Origin: an uncultured Clostridia bacterium
GTDB lineage: Bacteria; Bacillota; Clostridia; Oscillospirales; Feifaniaceae
Assembly: GCA_944376235.1 (NCBI GenBank)
Contig: CALWCA010000005.1
Span: forward strand, 1-58,725
Direction of reading: 5' to 3'
DNA: 58,725 nt
The position numbers and the translations under genes were made by a program. Under the pieces are notes generated by a model, which had not been told where the DNA came from, searched no databases, and was given only the letters and a program-made list of their open reading frames with translations. Shown piece after piece: positions 1-7,985 of this stretch (within the stretch, counting starts at the first letter, position 1; each line of letters begins with the position of its first letter).

Positions 1-13
1 GCCAACACACAGG

Positions 14-41
14 CAGTGGCTGCGCTGCGGCGCAGCCACTG
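14..41. repeat. 11-bp inverted repeat upstream of tRNA-Asn
   Basis: Perfect inverted repeat with arms 14-24 and 31-41 around a 6-nt loop, ending 7 nt before tRNA-Asn. There is no T-tract, so it does not look like an intrinsic terminator on the plus strand; it may be a spacer hairpin used in processing of a longer rRNA/tRNA transcript entering from outside the window. Function is inference. Confidence 0.6.
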
Positions 42-48
42 CAGATAT

Positions 49-124
49 TCCTCCTTAGCTCAGTTGGTAGAGCATGCGGCTGTTAACCGCAGGGTCGTTG
101 GTTCGAGTCCAACAGGGGGAGCCA
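49..124 (+). tRNA. tRNA-Asn (GTT)
   Basis: A complete cloverleaf can be folded by eye: acceptor arms 49-55 and 114-120 with one T-G pair, discriminator G121 and an encoded CCA at 122-124. The anticodon loop gives GTT at 82-84, and the T arm contains GTTCGAGTCC. First gene of the tRNA cluster. Confidence 0.95.
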
Positions 125-128
125 AAAC

Positions 129-205
129 GGGCCTTTAGCTCAGTTGGTCAGAGCAGCCGGCTCATAACCGGTCGGTCCCGGGTTCGAGTCCCTGAAGGCC
201 CACCA
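129..205 (+). tRNA. tRNA with CAT anticodon (Ile2 or elongator Met)
   Basis: Acceptor arms 129-135 and 195-201 pair perfectly, discriminator A202, encoded CCA 203-205, anticodon CAT at 163-165. The 1-72 pair is a normal G-C and the anticodon stem lacks the three consecutive G-C pairs of an initiator, so this is not tRNA-fMet. CAT is read either by elongator tRNA-Met or by the lysidine-modified tRNA-Ile2; the body (GGGCCTTTAGCTCAGTTGG) resembles Firmicutes tRNA-Ile2 as I remember it, but I cannot decide from identity elements alone. Confidence 0.92.
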
Positions 206-400
206 GCAGCCATGCAGATGGTTGGAATATCTGATGACGATAGACTGGAACAGGAGCCTTGCCCAGGGAAATCACAGGCAGAGAGTCTGGGCAAGAGAGA
301 CTTGGACGATTGCAATGTTCATATGGACAGGCAGGCACGATGGTTTTTGCCTTGCAACCCCCTGGTCTTCCACAAAAAGAGTGTTTTTTCAAGAAACCAG

Positions 401-429
401 TTGACTTTTCCCCTGTTTTTGTGGATAAT
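401..429 (+). promoter_or_regulatory. Promoter of the Trp-Glu-Lys-Thr tRNA operon
   Basis: TTGACT (401-406), 17-nt spacer, GATAAT (424-429). The start site would fall near 436, about 20 nt before tRNA-Trp. This explains the 250-nt spacer after the CAT tRNA: the last four tRNAs form their own transcription unit. The rest of the spacer (206-400) holds no recognisable gene; it contains a 9-bp perfect inverted repeat (258-266 with 287-295). Confidence 0.75.
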
Positions 430-455
430 AGTGTTGTGGCTGTCGCCATATATTT

Positions 456-531
456 AGGGGTATAGCTCAGTTGGTAGAGCAGCGGTCTCCAAAACCGCGT
501 GCCGAGGGTTCAAGTCCTTCTGCCCCTGCCA
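456..531 (+). tRNA. tRNA-Trp (CCA)
   Basis: Acceptor arms 456-462 and 521-527, discriminator G528, encoded CCA 529-531. Anticodon stem GCGGT/ACCGC encloses a loop with anticodon CCA. First gene after the tRNA promoter at 401-429. Confidence 0.95.
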
Positions 532-534
532 CAT

Positions 535-609
535 GGCCCGTTGGTCAAGCGGTTAAGACGGCGGCCTCTCACGCCGCAAACAGGAGTTCGATTCTCCTAC
601 GGGTCACCA
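535..609 (+). tRNA. tRNA-Glu (CTC)
   Basis: Acceptor arms 535-541 and 599-605 with one G-T pair, discriminator A606, CCA 607-609. Anticodon CTC at 568-570. Separated from tRNA-Trp by 3 nt, so certainly co-transcribed. Confidence 0.94.
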
Positions 610-613
610 ATAT

Positions 614-689
<76 letters not shown>

Positions 690-690
690 T

Positions 691-766
691 GCTGTTATAG
701 CTCAGTAGGCAGAGCACTTCCTTGGTAAGGAAGAGGTCGGCAGTTCGAATCTGCCTAACAGCTCCA
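691..766 (+). tRNA. tRNA-Thr (GGT)
   Basis: Acceptor arms 691-697 and 756-762, discriminator T763, CCA 764-766. Anticodon GGT at 724-726 in stem CTTCC/GGAAG. Last gene of the cluster, followed after 6 nt by a terminator. Confidence 0.94.
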
Positions 767-772
767 TGGCGA

Positions 773-809
773 GTCCTAGAGCCGTAAGGCTTTAGGACTT
801 TTGTTTTTT
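773..809 (+). terminator. Rho-independent terminator of the tRNA operon
   Basis: 11-bp stem (773-783 with 788-798, one G-T pair), GTAA loop, then a T-rich tract 799-809. Confidence 0.9.
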
Positions 810-1739
810 ATCGGGCCCTGCTTTTGGTTGGCAACGCGTTGGCAGCAAAAGGGCCTGCAGCCTGCTTCATGGGCTTTCTCCATCTATGCAGGGGGGGATA
901 TCTCTGGATGCTTTTGGCCAGGAAGCTGAACAGAGACAGTGCAAATATTTGAAGGTTTTTGTGAAAATTCTTGAGCATTTTCGCTCTTTGCGGCTATCCT
1001 CTATGGAAAGGCCCCGCTTGGGACATTTTCTCATTGAGAAGTGGACAGTCAACCGCGTTTGCTTTGGACTTTTCCCGTAAACTTTTCCACGATGCAAAGA
1101 AAGATATTTTGGCTTTCGCAGAGGTAAGGGGCGGTAAATAAGGAAAAGCGGGACGAGAAGGCGATGCCTTAATAAGGTGCGCTGACCAAAAAAGTGCAGG
1201 CCGCATCCCCAAAATGCCGGCAGCTTGTCATATCAGGGAAAGAAAAATAAGAAAAGTCATGGAAATGAAAGCATCGGCTTTTCACAGGGCTCCTTTGAGA
1301 AAGGCCTGTGTGAGATGCGTCCTGGAGAACAAAAGGCGACATGCTTTCATAAGAACGTGTGATTCAATGAAAGCAAGAAGAAGGTTAAGGCTAATTAGTC
1401 TGGGCATGTTTCTCAATGGCAGTGGTCTTCGTTTTTTGTGCGCTGTCCAATCCTGCATTGGGGCAGGTAATTTGCATTGGGACATTTGAGTTTGGCCCTA
1501 ATCTGTGGCGGGTATGTTATGGTGTCCATGCCGCTGTTGCGGCTGTCTTGTTTGGTGCTTCGTTCTTTGTGAAAGACAAGGGGGTCAAAATCCAACTGGT
1601 TGAACGCAACAGAGGATAGGATCCGACGGGAGCAAGATTGAAATACGCCTTGCTTCTTTTTGCTTTTCAATGGGTATTCACAAAATACGGAGAAAAAGAT
1701 CGGTGATGCATCCCAATACGCATCTTGGACAAGACTTAA
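810..1739. other. Gene-free stretch of about 0.9 kb
   Basis: Only short open frames occur on either strand, none with a convincing ribosome site, conserved motif or family resemblance. Base composition looks AT-richer and less codon-like than the flanking genes. I see no tRNA, riboswitch or insertion-sequence end. It could be decayed coding sequence, but I cannot support any specific origin. Confidence 0.5.
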
Positions 1740-1786
1740 AAAGAACAAAACACAAGGGCAGGGGGCCAGTGGCCCCCTGCCCTTGT
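1740..1786 (-). terminator. Terminator of the Gld-like ABC operon
   Basis: Very strong inverted repeat, arms 1752-1768 and 1770-1786 (innermost bases form the loop). Read on the minus strand it is followed by a T-rich tract at 1751-1740. It lies 135 nt past the stop of the DUF4340 gene. Confidence 0.85.
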
Positions 1787-1921
1787 CTGTAGGAACAATG
1801 GATGCTTTGGCCTTGCCCATGCGTGCGGTGCAAGCCTTTTGCCAAGGCCTTTTACAAAGGATTCAAAAAAGCCATTTTTAAAAAGGAGAAAAGCCAAGCA
1901 TTTTCTGAAGAAGAAGGGAGG

Positions 1922-3334
1922 TCACGACTCCCATACCAGGGCCCGCACAGCCTCGGTCAAATCCACAACCTTGGAGCGGGGCACCAGAGAGAGGGGCGTT
2001 TCATCCACCACGACAAGGCAGTGGGTGCTGTCGTATCGATACAGTTCAATTTCCACCTGGGGGAATTGCTCGTTGTCCAAGAAGACGGTCAGGGCAATTT
2101 CCTGCGTGTTAGAGGGGGCCTCCTGCGTGAATTCGTCTGCCGTCAGGGCCGACAGGGCGCTTTGAAGCTCGTCTGTTTCAAGCTCCCGCTCCCCATAGAA
2201 GAAGGTGCGGGTATCCCCGCTCTCTTCGGAGGAAAAGAGATAGGTTTTCCCTTCCAGGGAAATTTCAAACTGTGTGATATCCTGCCAGTCGACCCAGAGC
2301 ACCTGCCTGTGCCGGAAGTCGTCACAGGAGGCTGCCGTCAGAGCCTTGTAGACGTCCGGGGTCAGATGATAGACAATGGAGGAGTCGCCCATGCGCAGGT
2401 AGGCCGAGATGTCTTCGTCCTCCAGCTCGCCGACCGGAATTTGCTGCTGCTCGGCCTCACTGCGCGTTTGGGAGTCCACCCCCAGGTGCAGGACAAAGCT
2501 GCCCTCGAGCTCTTCCCCCATTTCATCTTGTCCGGTGTACTCCAGGCTCAGGCTCAGCTCCGGCTGGTCGAGCCCCCAGTCTTGCAGCTCCTGCTCGGTG
2601 GCGTTGTTGCCGGCATAGTCGGTCAGGCTCAGGTAGCGCAGATAGCTTAAATAGCTGTCAATCAGGGAGCTGTCCAAGGGCAGGTGAGTGCCCTCTTGCT
2701 GCGTAAAATAGACGTCTTGCTCGCTGTAGGAATACGAAGCATCGGGGTCGTAGAAAATGCTGTAGTTTTGAGCGCCCGAAAAGGTGAGCTGGGTTATCTG
2801 TTCGAAGTCTGGGATTTCATCATTGAGAATCAAATCGCGCAGCGAGATGTCAAATTTGTCCAGAGGGTCTTGAGCGGCAAGGTAGACATTGCCGTCTCCG
2901 AAGGAGACATAGCGCAGCGAGTCCATGCTGCTGTAGTCCCCCAGGGCGATTTCATAAAGCTCTTCCCCTGCCTCAAGCGAGATGGTGCACAGAGGGTCGC
3001 TCAGGCCGTATTGGCCGTAGCCCTCCACATCGGAGATGGTGAAAAGGGCGCCAAACTCCTCAAACTGCTCCAGGAGCGACGCAATTTTCTGGTCGTCCAC
3101 GGGGAAGGCGGCATCGCCGTCGTAGCTCCAGCTTTCGTCCTTGTGAAAGGAGAGGGTCTGGCCGTCATATTCCCAGGACAGGGACTGAACCATGTCTGCA
3201 TCAATTTGCAAGACGACTTCCCCACTGGTTTTAATCTGCTCTTTGTGCTGCTCCGTTTGAAGCACCGCCACGGCGGCAATGCAAAGGACAAGCAGCACAA
3301 AGAGCAGGACGTAGATGCGTCTAGCACGGTTCAT
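1922..3334 (-). CDS. DUF4340-domain membrane-anchored protein
   Basis: 470 aa. The start chosen is the ATG at 3334, preceded by GGAGG about 10 nt upstream; a longer frame exists but lacks a ribosome site. Residues about 5-23 form one N-terminal membrane segment, and the rest is a soluble, acidic extracytoplasmic domain with the weak repeats typical of DUF4340 (segments of the LTFSGAQ and TDYAGNNATEQELQDWGL kind). DUF4340 proteins are found beside GldG-like ABC components in Clostridia and other bacteria; their molecular job is not established. The start overlaps the end of the GldG-like gene by 14 nt, so the four genes are translationally coupled. It is the last gene before the terminator at 1740-1786. 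Confidence 0.85.
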   Translation of the reverse strand: MNRARRIYVLLFVLLVLCIAAVAVLQTEQHKEQIKTSGEVVLQIDADMVQSLSWEYDGQTLSFHKDESWSYDGDAAFPVDDQKIASLLEQFEEFGALFTISDVEGYGQYGLSDPLCTISLEAGEELYEIALGDYSSMDSLRYVSFGDGNVYLAAQDPLDKFDISLRDLILNDEIPDFEQITQLTFSGAQNYSIFYDPDASYSYSEQDVYFTQQEGTHLPLDSSLIDSYLSYLRYLSLTDYAGNNATEQELQDWGLDQPELSLSLEYTGQDEMGEELEGSFVLHLGVDSQTRSEAEQQQIPVGELEDEDISAYLRMGDSSIVYHLTPDVYKALTAASCDDFRHRQVLWVDWQDITQFEISLEGKTYLFSSEESGDTRTFFYGERELETDELQSALSALTADEFTQEAPSNTQEIALTVFLDNEQFPQVEIELYRYDSTHCLVVVDETPLSLVPRSKVVDLTEAVRALVWES

Positions 3335-4769
3335 GCTGATTTCGCCTCCTTCTCCAGACCACGACAACTCCGGTACCCAGATAGAGCAGAGGGAAGACCC
3401 CCACAATCAGGGCTTTGAGCAGGGAGGCTGTCGAGTCGCTGATGGTCAGGTAGTTGTAGTTGAGGGATTTGCTGCGAATGGCCATGGCTTCGCTTTCGCC
3501 GATCAGGGAGGAGAGGGCATTGACGCCCAGGTCCACGTTGGCTCCCGAAGAATAGGCATTATAAGCATCCTCCAGGAAAAGGGAGGAGGAAAACCAAATG
3601 ATTTGCCCGCCGCTTTGATGGTCAATGCGCACGCCCACGGCAAAGGGGCCCTGCGGGTCGTCCGCCTCTTTTTCAAGAGTGGTGGAATCAAGCGACTGGG
3701 AGAAAGAGGACTGCGACGTGGTCAGCAGCTCGGTCACCGTCGCCTGCGAGCTGCCGTCCGAGACGGTCAGGCCGATGCAGGCGGGAAAGATGGGGAAATA
3801 GCGCTCTTCAATGAGCGAGTCGGTGATGTCGTCGCTGGTCATGTCAGGCATCAGGGTATAGGGCGACTGGAAGGCGTAGTGCTCCCGGTTACGATCCACC
3901 ACAATGCCGTCGACACCCTGCACGCCGTATTGTTCAAGAAGGCCATACAGCGTTTCGAGCATGCCGTCCTGCGTCGGTCCTGCCACCACAAGCAGCTTCC
4001 CGCCGGAGGCCACATAGTCGGCCAAAAAATCGCATTCCGTCTGGGAGAAGTCGCTGGAGGGCGCGTAAATCATCAGGCAGTCGGCCTGCTCGGGCACGGC
4101 GTCCACGGTAAGAAGGGAGAGGGAATGAAGCTCGATATTTTCTTTTTCCAATTGCTCGCTCAGGGTTGCGGGCAGTTCCGCTTCCCCGTGCCCTTCCAGC
4201 AGATAGAGCTGAGGCAGATCGTCGCTGGTGACGTAATCAATGGCGGAGGTGAGCGCGCCTTCCCCGTCGAAGGAGGCGCTGTAGCTGTAGCTGTAGAGGG
4301 AGGAGTCGACCAGGTAGATGTCGTCATTGCTGATGACCCTACTGCGCTGTCCGCACTCCACGATGAGGCTGTTGTTGGGAAGTGTTTCGGTGGTGTACTG
4401 CTCCGTAAAGGCGGGGGAGACGTCGGGATTTTTCTTGACCACTTCAATGTGATCCGAGAGGCTTTCGTATTTGCTCAGCAGGTTTTCTATCACGTCGTCC
4501 TCTTCGCCTGACTGCACCACCCAGTAGATGGTCACGTCTTCTTGCAGGGCACCCACGACCACCTTGGTGTTGCTGGTGATGGAGTAGAGCTTGGAGGAGC
4601 TGATGTCGTAGTGGGTTTTGGCTGCGGGCAGAGCGCCGACAAGGACGTTGACCGCAATGAGAATGGCCAGCACTATGGCGGTGAGGGCCACGGAATAAGA
4701 GCCGCCCCGCAGGGCGTTTTGGTTTTTCACGGAGGGCTCGGAGGAGTTGTTCAGATGCCATTTTTTCAT
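3321..4769 (-). CDS. GldG-like ABC transporter auxiliary protein
   Basis: 482 aa. An N-terminal membrane segment lies at about 25-48 and a C-terminal one at about 450-473, ending in a short basic tail (WRRRRNQHEPC). The large domain between matches the ABC_transp_aux / GldG family: an extracytoplasmic fold reached from both membrane anchors. In Bacteroidetes GldF-GldG-GldA form an ABC exporter linked to gliding, but in Firmicutes the same architecture occurs without gliding and the substrate is unknown. The ATG (4769-4767) shares one base with the stop of the permease, and the 3' end overlaps the DUF4340 gene. All four genes thus form one compact minus-strand operon. Confidence 0.87.
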   Translation of the reverse strand: MKKWHLNNSSEPSVKNQNALRGGSYSVALTAIVLAILIAVNVLVGALPAAKTHYDISSSKLYSITSNTKVVVGALQEDVTIYWVVQSGEEDDVIENLLSKYESLSDHIEVVKKNPDVSPAFTEQYTTETLPNNSLIVECGQRSRVISNDDIYLVDSSLYSYSYSASFDGEGALTSAIDYVTSDDLPQLYLLEGHGEAELPATLSEQLEKENIELHSLSLLTVDAVPEQADCLMIYAPSSDFSQTECDFLADYVASGGKLLVVAGPTQDGMLETLYGLLEQYGVQGVDGIVVDRNREHYAFQSPYTLMPDMTSDDITDSLIEERYFPIFPACIGLTVSDGSSQATVTELLTTSQSSFSQSLDSTTLEKEADDPQGPFAVGVRIDHQSGGQIIWFSSSLFLEDAYNAYSSGANVDLGVNALSSLIGESEAMAIRSKSLNYNYLTISDSTASLLKALIVGVFPLLYLGTGVVVVWRRRRNQHEPC

Positions 4770-5629
4770 CAGTTGTACCTCCGTTTTTCCAAAGACTGTA
4801 CCGATAAGAACAAAAAGAATACAATTACGCTCAGATAATAGACAATGGTAGTCATATCAAAAACGCCGTTGACAAAGGAGTTGAAGCGCTCAAGAAGCGA
4901 CAGAGTTTCCGTCATGGCGGGCAGCAGGCCCTCAAAGAGGGAGCTGTCGACAAAGCAGAGGATGGCAATGCCCAGCAGCAGGACGATGGATACACCATAG
5001 GCCAGAGCGTCGTTTTTGGTCAGAACGCGCACCACCACTCCCACGACGATGGCCAAGGCGTAAAAGGTCAGCAGCGAGCCGAACATGGTTGAGGAGGTAT
5101 ATTCCGAAAGGCTGACGCTGTAGTAATTGAACAGGATGAGGGCGATGGTGATGCCGGCGGCAAAGCCCTGATTGTCCGTGAGGGAGGAGATAAAGATGCC
5201 CATGGCGAGAAATGCCGCCCCCATGAGGAAAAAGGCTGCAATGGAACCATAGGAGGTGAGCAGATAAACATCGCCAAACAGCGAGAAAATCAAAGGATAA
5301 AAGCTGATGATGCACAGGGGGATCAGGTAGACGACAAGCAGCGCCAGATATTTTCCCAAGACGATCTGGGTGGTCGTGATGGGTAGGGAATAAAGAAGCT
5401 GATCGGTTTTTTGCTTTCGCTCTTCTGCAATGGTGCGCATGGTTAAAATGGGAACGATGATGACAAAGATCAGGCTGCTGAAATAGAAAACAAACTCGAA
5501 GTTGCTAAAGGCGGCCTGGATGTTGCAGAGCACGGCGGCAAAGCCCACCACGGCCAGCAAAAAGGCGCCGAAGACATAGGCCGTCAGCGAGTGGAAATAA
5601 TTTCTCAGTTCGTGTTTTAATATGGCAAT
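4769..5629 (-). CDS. ABC-2 type permease (GldF-like), probable ATT start
   Basis: Integral membrane permease of the ABC-2 class, about 286 aa with six predicted membrane segments and the conserved cytoplasmic loop RTIAEERKQKTDQLLYSLPI. The first ATG/GTG/TTG in frame (TTG, 5560) would cut away the amphipathic N-terminus and part of the first helix. Upstream, the frame continues as ILKHELRNYFHSLTAYVF, which is the usual start of this family, back to an ATT codon at 5629-5627. That ATT shares one base with the ATPase stop TAA (5631-5629) and has AGGGAG about 10 nt before it. I therefore take ATT as the likely start; a sequencing error is the alternative. It forms a transporter with the ATPase and GldG-like protein. 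Confidence 0.75.
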   Translation of the reverse strand: MAILKHELRNYFHSLTAYVFGAFLLAVVGFAAVLCNIQAAFSNFEFVFYFSSLIFVIIVPILTMRTIAEERKQKTDQLLYSLPITTTQIVLGKYLALLVVYLIPLCIISFYPLIFSLFGDVYLLTSYGSIAAFFLMGAAFLAMGIFISSLTDNQGFAAGITIALILFNYYSVSLSEYTSSTMFGSLLTFYALAIVVGVVVRVLTKNDALAYGVSIVLLLGIAILCFVDSSLFEGLLPAMTETLSLLERFNSFVNGVFDMTTIVYYLSVIVFFLFLSVQSLEKRRYN

Positions 5630-6630
5630 TACTGCGAATCTCCCTGCCTTTCTTCACCATGCTGCGGCTGTGCCGGCTCTTGCGCAAGCTCGCCGCTCTC
5701 CTCTGTCAGCTCCAGGAAGACCTCTTCCAGGCTGGCCTTTTTCAAAGACATTTCCAAAAGGGCCCTGTGCTGCGCGGCAAAGGCAAAAAAGAGGCGGCGG
5801 GAAAGGGCGGTCAGGTCGTCGGAGTCGGTCTCAAGGCGAATGCCGAGCAGGCCGTCCTCCCGGGGCATCAGCTGCGTATCCACAATGCCGTCGATCCCGC
5901 AAAGAATCTGAGAGGCCTCCTCCTGCGAGGCTTCGGTGGTGAGCGTGATCTCGCTGGAGCGCAGCATCTGCTTTTCCAGATTGTCCGGACAGTCGAAGGC
6001 CACCAGCCGTCCCTTGGAGATGATCAGGATCTGGTCGCAGATGTTTTGCGCCTCAGAGAGGATGTGAGAGCTGAAGATAACGGTATGATGCTCCCCAAGC
6101 TCCTTGATAAGGGCCCGGATCTCAATGATTTGAATGGGGTCAAGGCCCACCGTGGGCTCATCCAAAATAATGATGTTGGGGTTTCCCAAAAGAGCCTGCG
6201 CAATGCCCACCCTTTGCTTAAATCCCTTGGAGAGGTCGGAAATACGGCGGTTTTGCACCGTCTCGATCTTGGCCTGGGCTGTGACCGAGCGGATTTGCCG
6301 CTCCAGCTCCTCGCCACGAAGCCCTTTTGCCTCTCCTACAAAGCGCAGGTATTCCAGAGGAGTTTCGTTTGGATAAAGGGGCGGCTGCTCGGGGAGGTAC
6401 CCGATGAGCTTTTTGGCCTTTTCGGGCTCTTCGAAGATGTCGTACCCGTCGATGCGCACATGTCCCGATGTGGCAGACAAGCAGCCGGTCATGATATTCA
6501 TGGTGGTGGATTTTCCTGCCCCGTTGGGCCCCAAAAAGCCATAAATCTGGCCGCTTTCCACCCGAAAGCTCAGATCCGACACCGCAACATGGGTTCCATA
6601 CACCTTGGTAAGGTGTTCAATTTCAATCAA
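5629..6630 (-). CDS. ABC transporter ATP-binding protein (GldA-like)
   Basis: 333 aa. Walker A GPNGAGKST at 34-42, signature LSKGFKQR at 133-140, Walker B IIILDEPT at 153-160, switch His in SSHIL near 195. The first ~220 residues are a CcmA/GldA-class nucleotide-binding domain; the C-terminal ~100 residues form the accessory domain common in ABC-2 exporters. Start is TTG at 6630 or thereabouts (GGAGGGAG lies just upstream). First gene of the export operon; the permease follows with a one-base overlap. Promoter at 6661-6694 has a good -10 but no -35. Confidence 0.92.
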   Translation of the reverse strand: MIEIEHLTKVYGTHVAVSDLSFRVESGQIYGFLGPNGAGKSTTMNIMTGCLSATSGHVRIDGYDIFEEPEKAKKLIGYLPEQPPLYPNETPLEYLRFVGEAKGLRGEELERQIRSVTAQAKIETVQNRRISDLSKGFKQRVGIAQALLGNPNIIILDEPTVGLDPIQIIEIRALIKELGEHHTVIFSSHILSEAQNICDQILIISKGRLVAFDCPDNLEKQMLRSSEITLTTEASQEEASQILCGIDGIVDTQLMPREDGLLGIRLETDSDDLTALSRRLFFAFAAQHRALLEMSLKKASLEEVFLELTEESGELAQEPAQPQHGEERQGDSQ

Positions 6631-6660
6631 GCTGGCTCCCTCCTTTTCTCGGATAGGGAC

Positions 6661-6694
6661 ATTATAGAACCGTGACTTAAAAGCAACTTAAAAG
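6661..6694 (-). promoter_or_regulatory. Promoter of the ABC operon with 11-bp direct repeats at -35
   Basis: On the minus strand a perfect TATAAT lies at 6666-6661, 31 nt before the ATPase start. No TTGACA-like hexamer is present at the proper spacing. Instead two perfect copies of ACTTAAAAG (plus-strand 6675-6683 and 6686-6694) stand one helical turn (11 bp) apart, overlapping the -35 position. This layout is typical for promoters activated by OmpR/PhoB-family regulators; one is encoded at 7973-8647. Confidence 0.55.
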
Positions 6695-6770
6695 AATGCT
6701 TTAAGGTTGATTTTGAGTTGTCGTTTTATGATGGGAAAAAGCGTTGAAGCGGTCAGGGAGGTGCGGCAAG

Positions 6771-7286
6771 GTGAAATTTCAAAGGGCAGCGTGGTGGGCT
6801 TGCCTGCTTTTGGCGGGGTGCCTGCTGCTGGGGAGATGTGAGGAAAGGAAAACTAAGCAGGGACTTTCAGCCCCTTCCCTCTCCCAGGAGACGCAAAATG
6901 AGCCCTCCGGCAATCAGGCGGAGGACTCGGTGGTGTTGTGCGCCGCATTTCAAAGGAAGGATGGAACCGCCCTTTCCCGGGGCAGCGCCAGCATTTCTGA
7001 CGGACAGAAAAGCCAGAGTTACCTGCTGGATGACCGGGGGGAGCTTCGGGCGGCCGGCTTGCCCAGAGAAGGGGAGCTACTGTTTTGCCTTTACAACGAA
7101 GAGGGAGCGGAGCTGGGCAAGACGACGGTGAATTTTTCAACCGGGATTCTCGTCGACGCCTCGACCGACGAAAGGGGCGTCGGATATGTGACGCTCAAGC
7201 AGGCGCAGGAGGAGATCTCCCTGGTGTTCACGCTGGGTGCAGACGGGATGCTGACCTGCGCCCTGCGCCTGAGCGGGTTGGATTGA
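6771..7286 (+). CDS. Small putative lipoprotein
   Basis: 171 aa from the GTG at 6771, which has GGGAGG about 10 nt upstream; a TTG nine codons earlier lacks spacing for that site. The N-terminus (basic residues, hydrophobic stretch, LLAGC at 13-17) is a lipoprotein signal with Cys17 as the lipidated residue; a second Cys follows at about 23. The mature part is charged and beta-rich, with no family I recognise; phrases such as YLLDDRGELRAAGLPREGELLFCLYN suggest a carboxypeptidase-regulatory-like or Ig-like fold, but that is a guess. It is divergent from the ABC operon and lies 36 nt before the alarmone synthetase gene on the same strand. Confidence 0.75.
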   Translation: MKFQRAAWWACLLLAGCLLLGRCEERKTKQGLSAPSLSQETQNEPSGNQAEDSVVLCAAFQRKDGTALSRGSASISDGQKSQSYLLDDRGELRAAGLPREGELLFCLYNEEGAELGKTTVNFSTGILVDASTDERGVGYVTLKQAQEEISLVFTLGADGMLTCALRLSGLD

Positions 7287-7322
7287 GATGTGATTTGACG
7301 GAGAAAGGAGTGCGAGTTTCCT

Positions 7323-7985
7323 ATGGAAGCGTTGACATGGAGTGTCACGCAGGCCGAGCGGGAGTTTTACGGAGAGCATCTGGTTTTGCTTGAGGGCGCC
7401 ATTTCGGAATTTTTGTCCTGTATGGACATGATCCGGCGTTACCGGGTGAGCCTGGGAAAAGACGATCCCGTTGCTTCCGTTCAGGCCAGGATCAAGGGGG
7501 CCGACAGCATGCGTCAGAAGCTGAAGCGGCAGGGGCTTCCCGTCACGGTCGACAGTGCGCTGCACAAGGTGTGGGATGCGGCAGGGGTGCGGCTCATCTG
7601 CCCCTTTGTTTCGGAGATTTACACAACGGCCTCGCTGATCCGGGGCATTCCCGGCATTCGGGTTTTGCGGGAGAAAGATTATGTCCGGTTCCCCAAGCCA
7701 AACGGTTACCGCAGCTATCATATGGTTGTCTGTCTGCCGCTTCGGTTTTTGGAGAGGCAGCAGCAGCCCGTTTGGCTGGAGCTTCAGATTCGCACCATTG
7801 CCATGGATTGCTGGGCCAGCATTGAGCACCAGCTCAAATATAAAAAGGATATACCAAATCAAAAACTGATTGTGCAGGAGCTCAAACGGTGTGCAGACGA
7901 AATCGCCTCTACGGATTTGTCCTTGCAGACCATCCGCGAGCTCATCGAAGGATCGGAAAGAGAGGAATTGCCATGCGGATTTTAG
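7323..7985 (+). CDS. Small alarmone synthetase (RelA/SpoT synthetase domain)
   Basis: 220 aa, the length of stand-alone (p)ppGpp synthetases. It has the synthetase domain only: ATP-binding RIKGADSMRQKL (57-68), DAAGVR (85-90), G-loop PKPNGYRSYH (124-133), catalytic Glu in LELQIRT (152-158) and EHQLKYK (168-174). There is no HD hydrolase, TGS or ACT domain. The expected reaction is pyrophosphate transfer from ATP to GTP/GDP. The GTP-binding loop Tyr is present. The gene overlaps the response regulator by 13 nt, so alarmone synthesis and the two-component system are probably co-expressed, perhaps for an envelope stress response. Subfamily (RelQ versus RelP) not decided. Confidence 0.92.
   Translation: MEALTWSVTQAEREFYGEHLVLLEGAISEFLSCMDMIRRYRVSLGKDDPVASVQARIKGADSMRQKLKRQGLPVTVDSALHKVWDAAGVRLICPFVSEIYTTASLIRGIPGIRVLREKDYVRFPKPNGYRSYHMVVCLPLRFLERQQQPVWLELQIRTIAMDCWASIEHQLKYKKDIPNQKLIVQELKRCADEIASTDLSLQTIRELIEGSEREELPCGF

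Noticed and set aside
129-205. Initiator tRNA-fMet
   Set aside because: The anticodon is CAT but the 1-72 position is a paired G-C and the anticodon stem lacks three consecutive G-C pairs.
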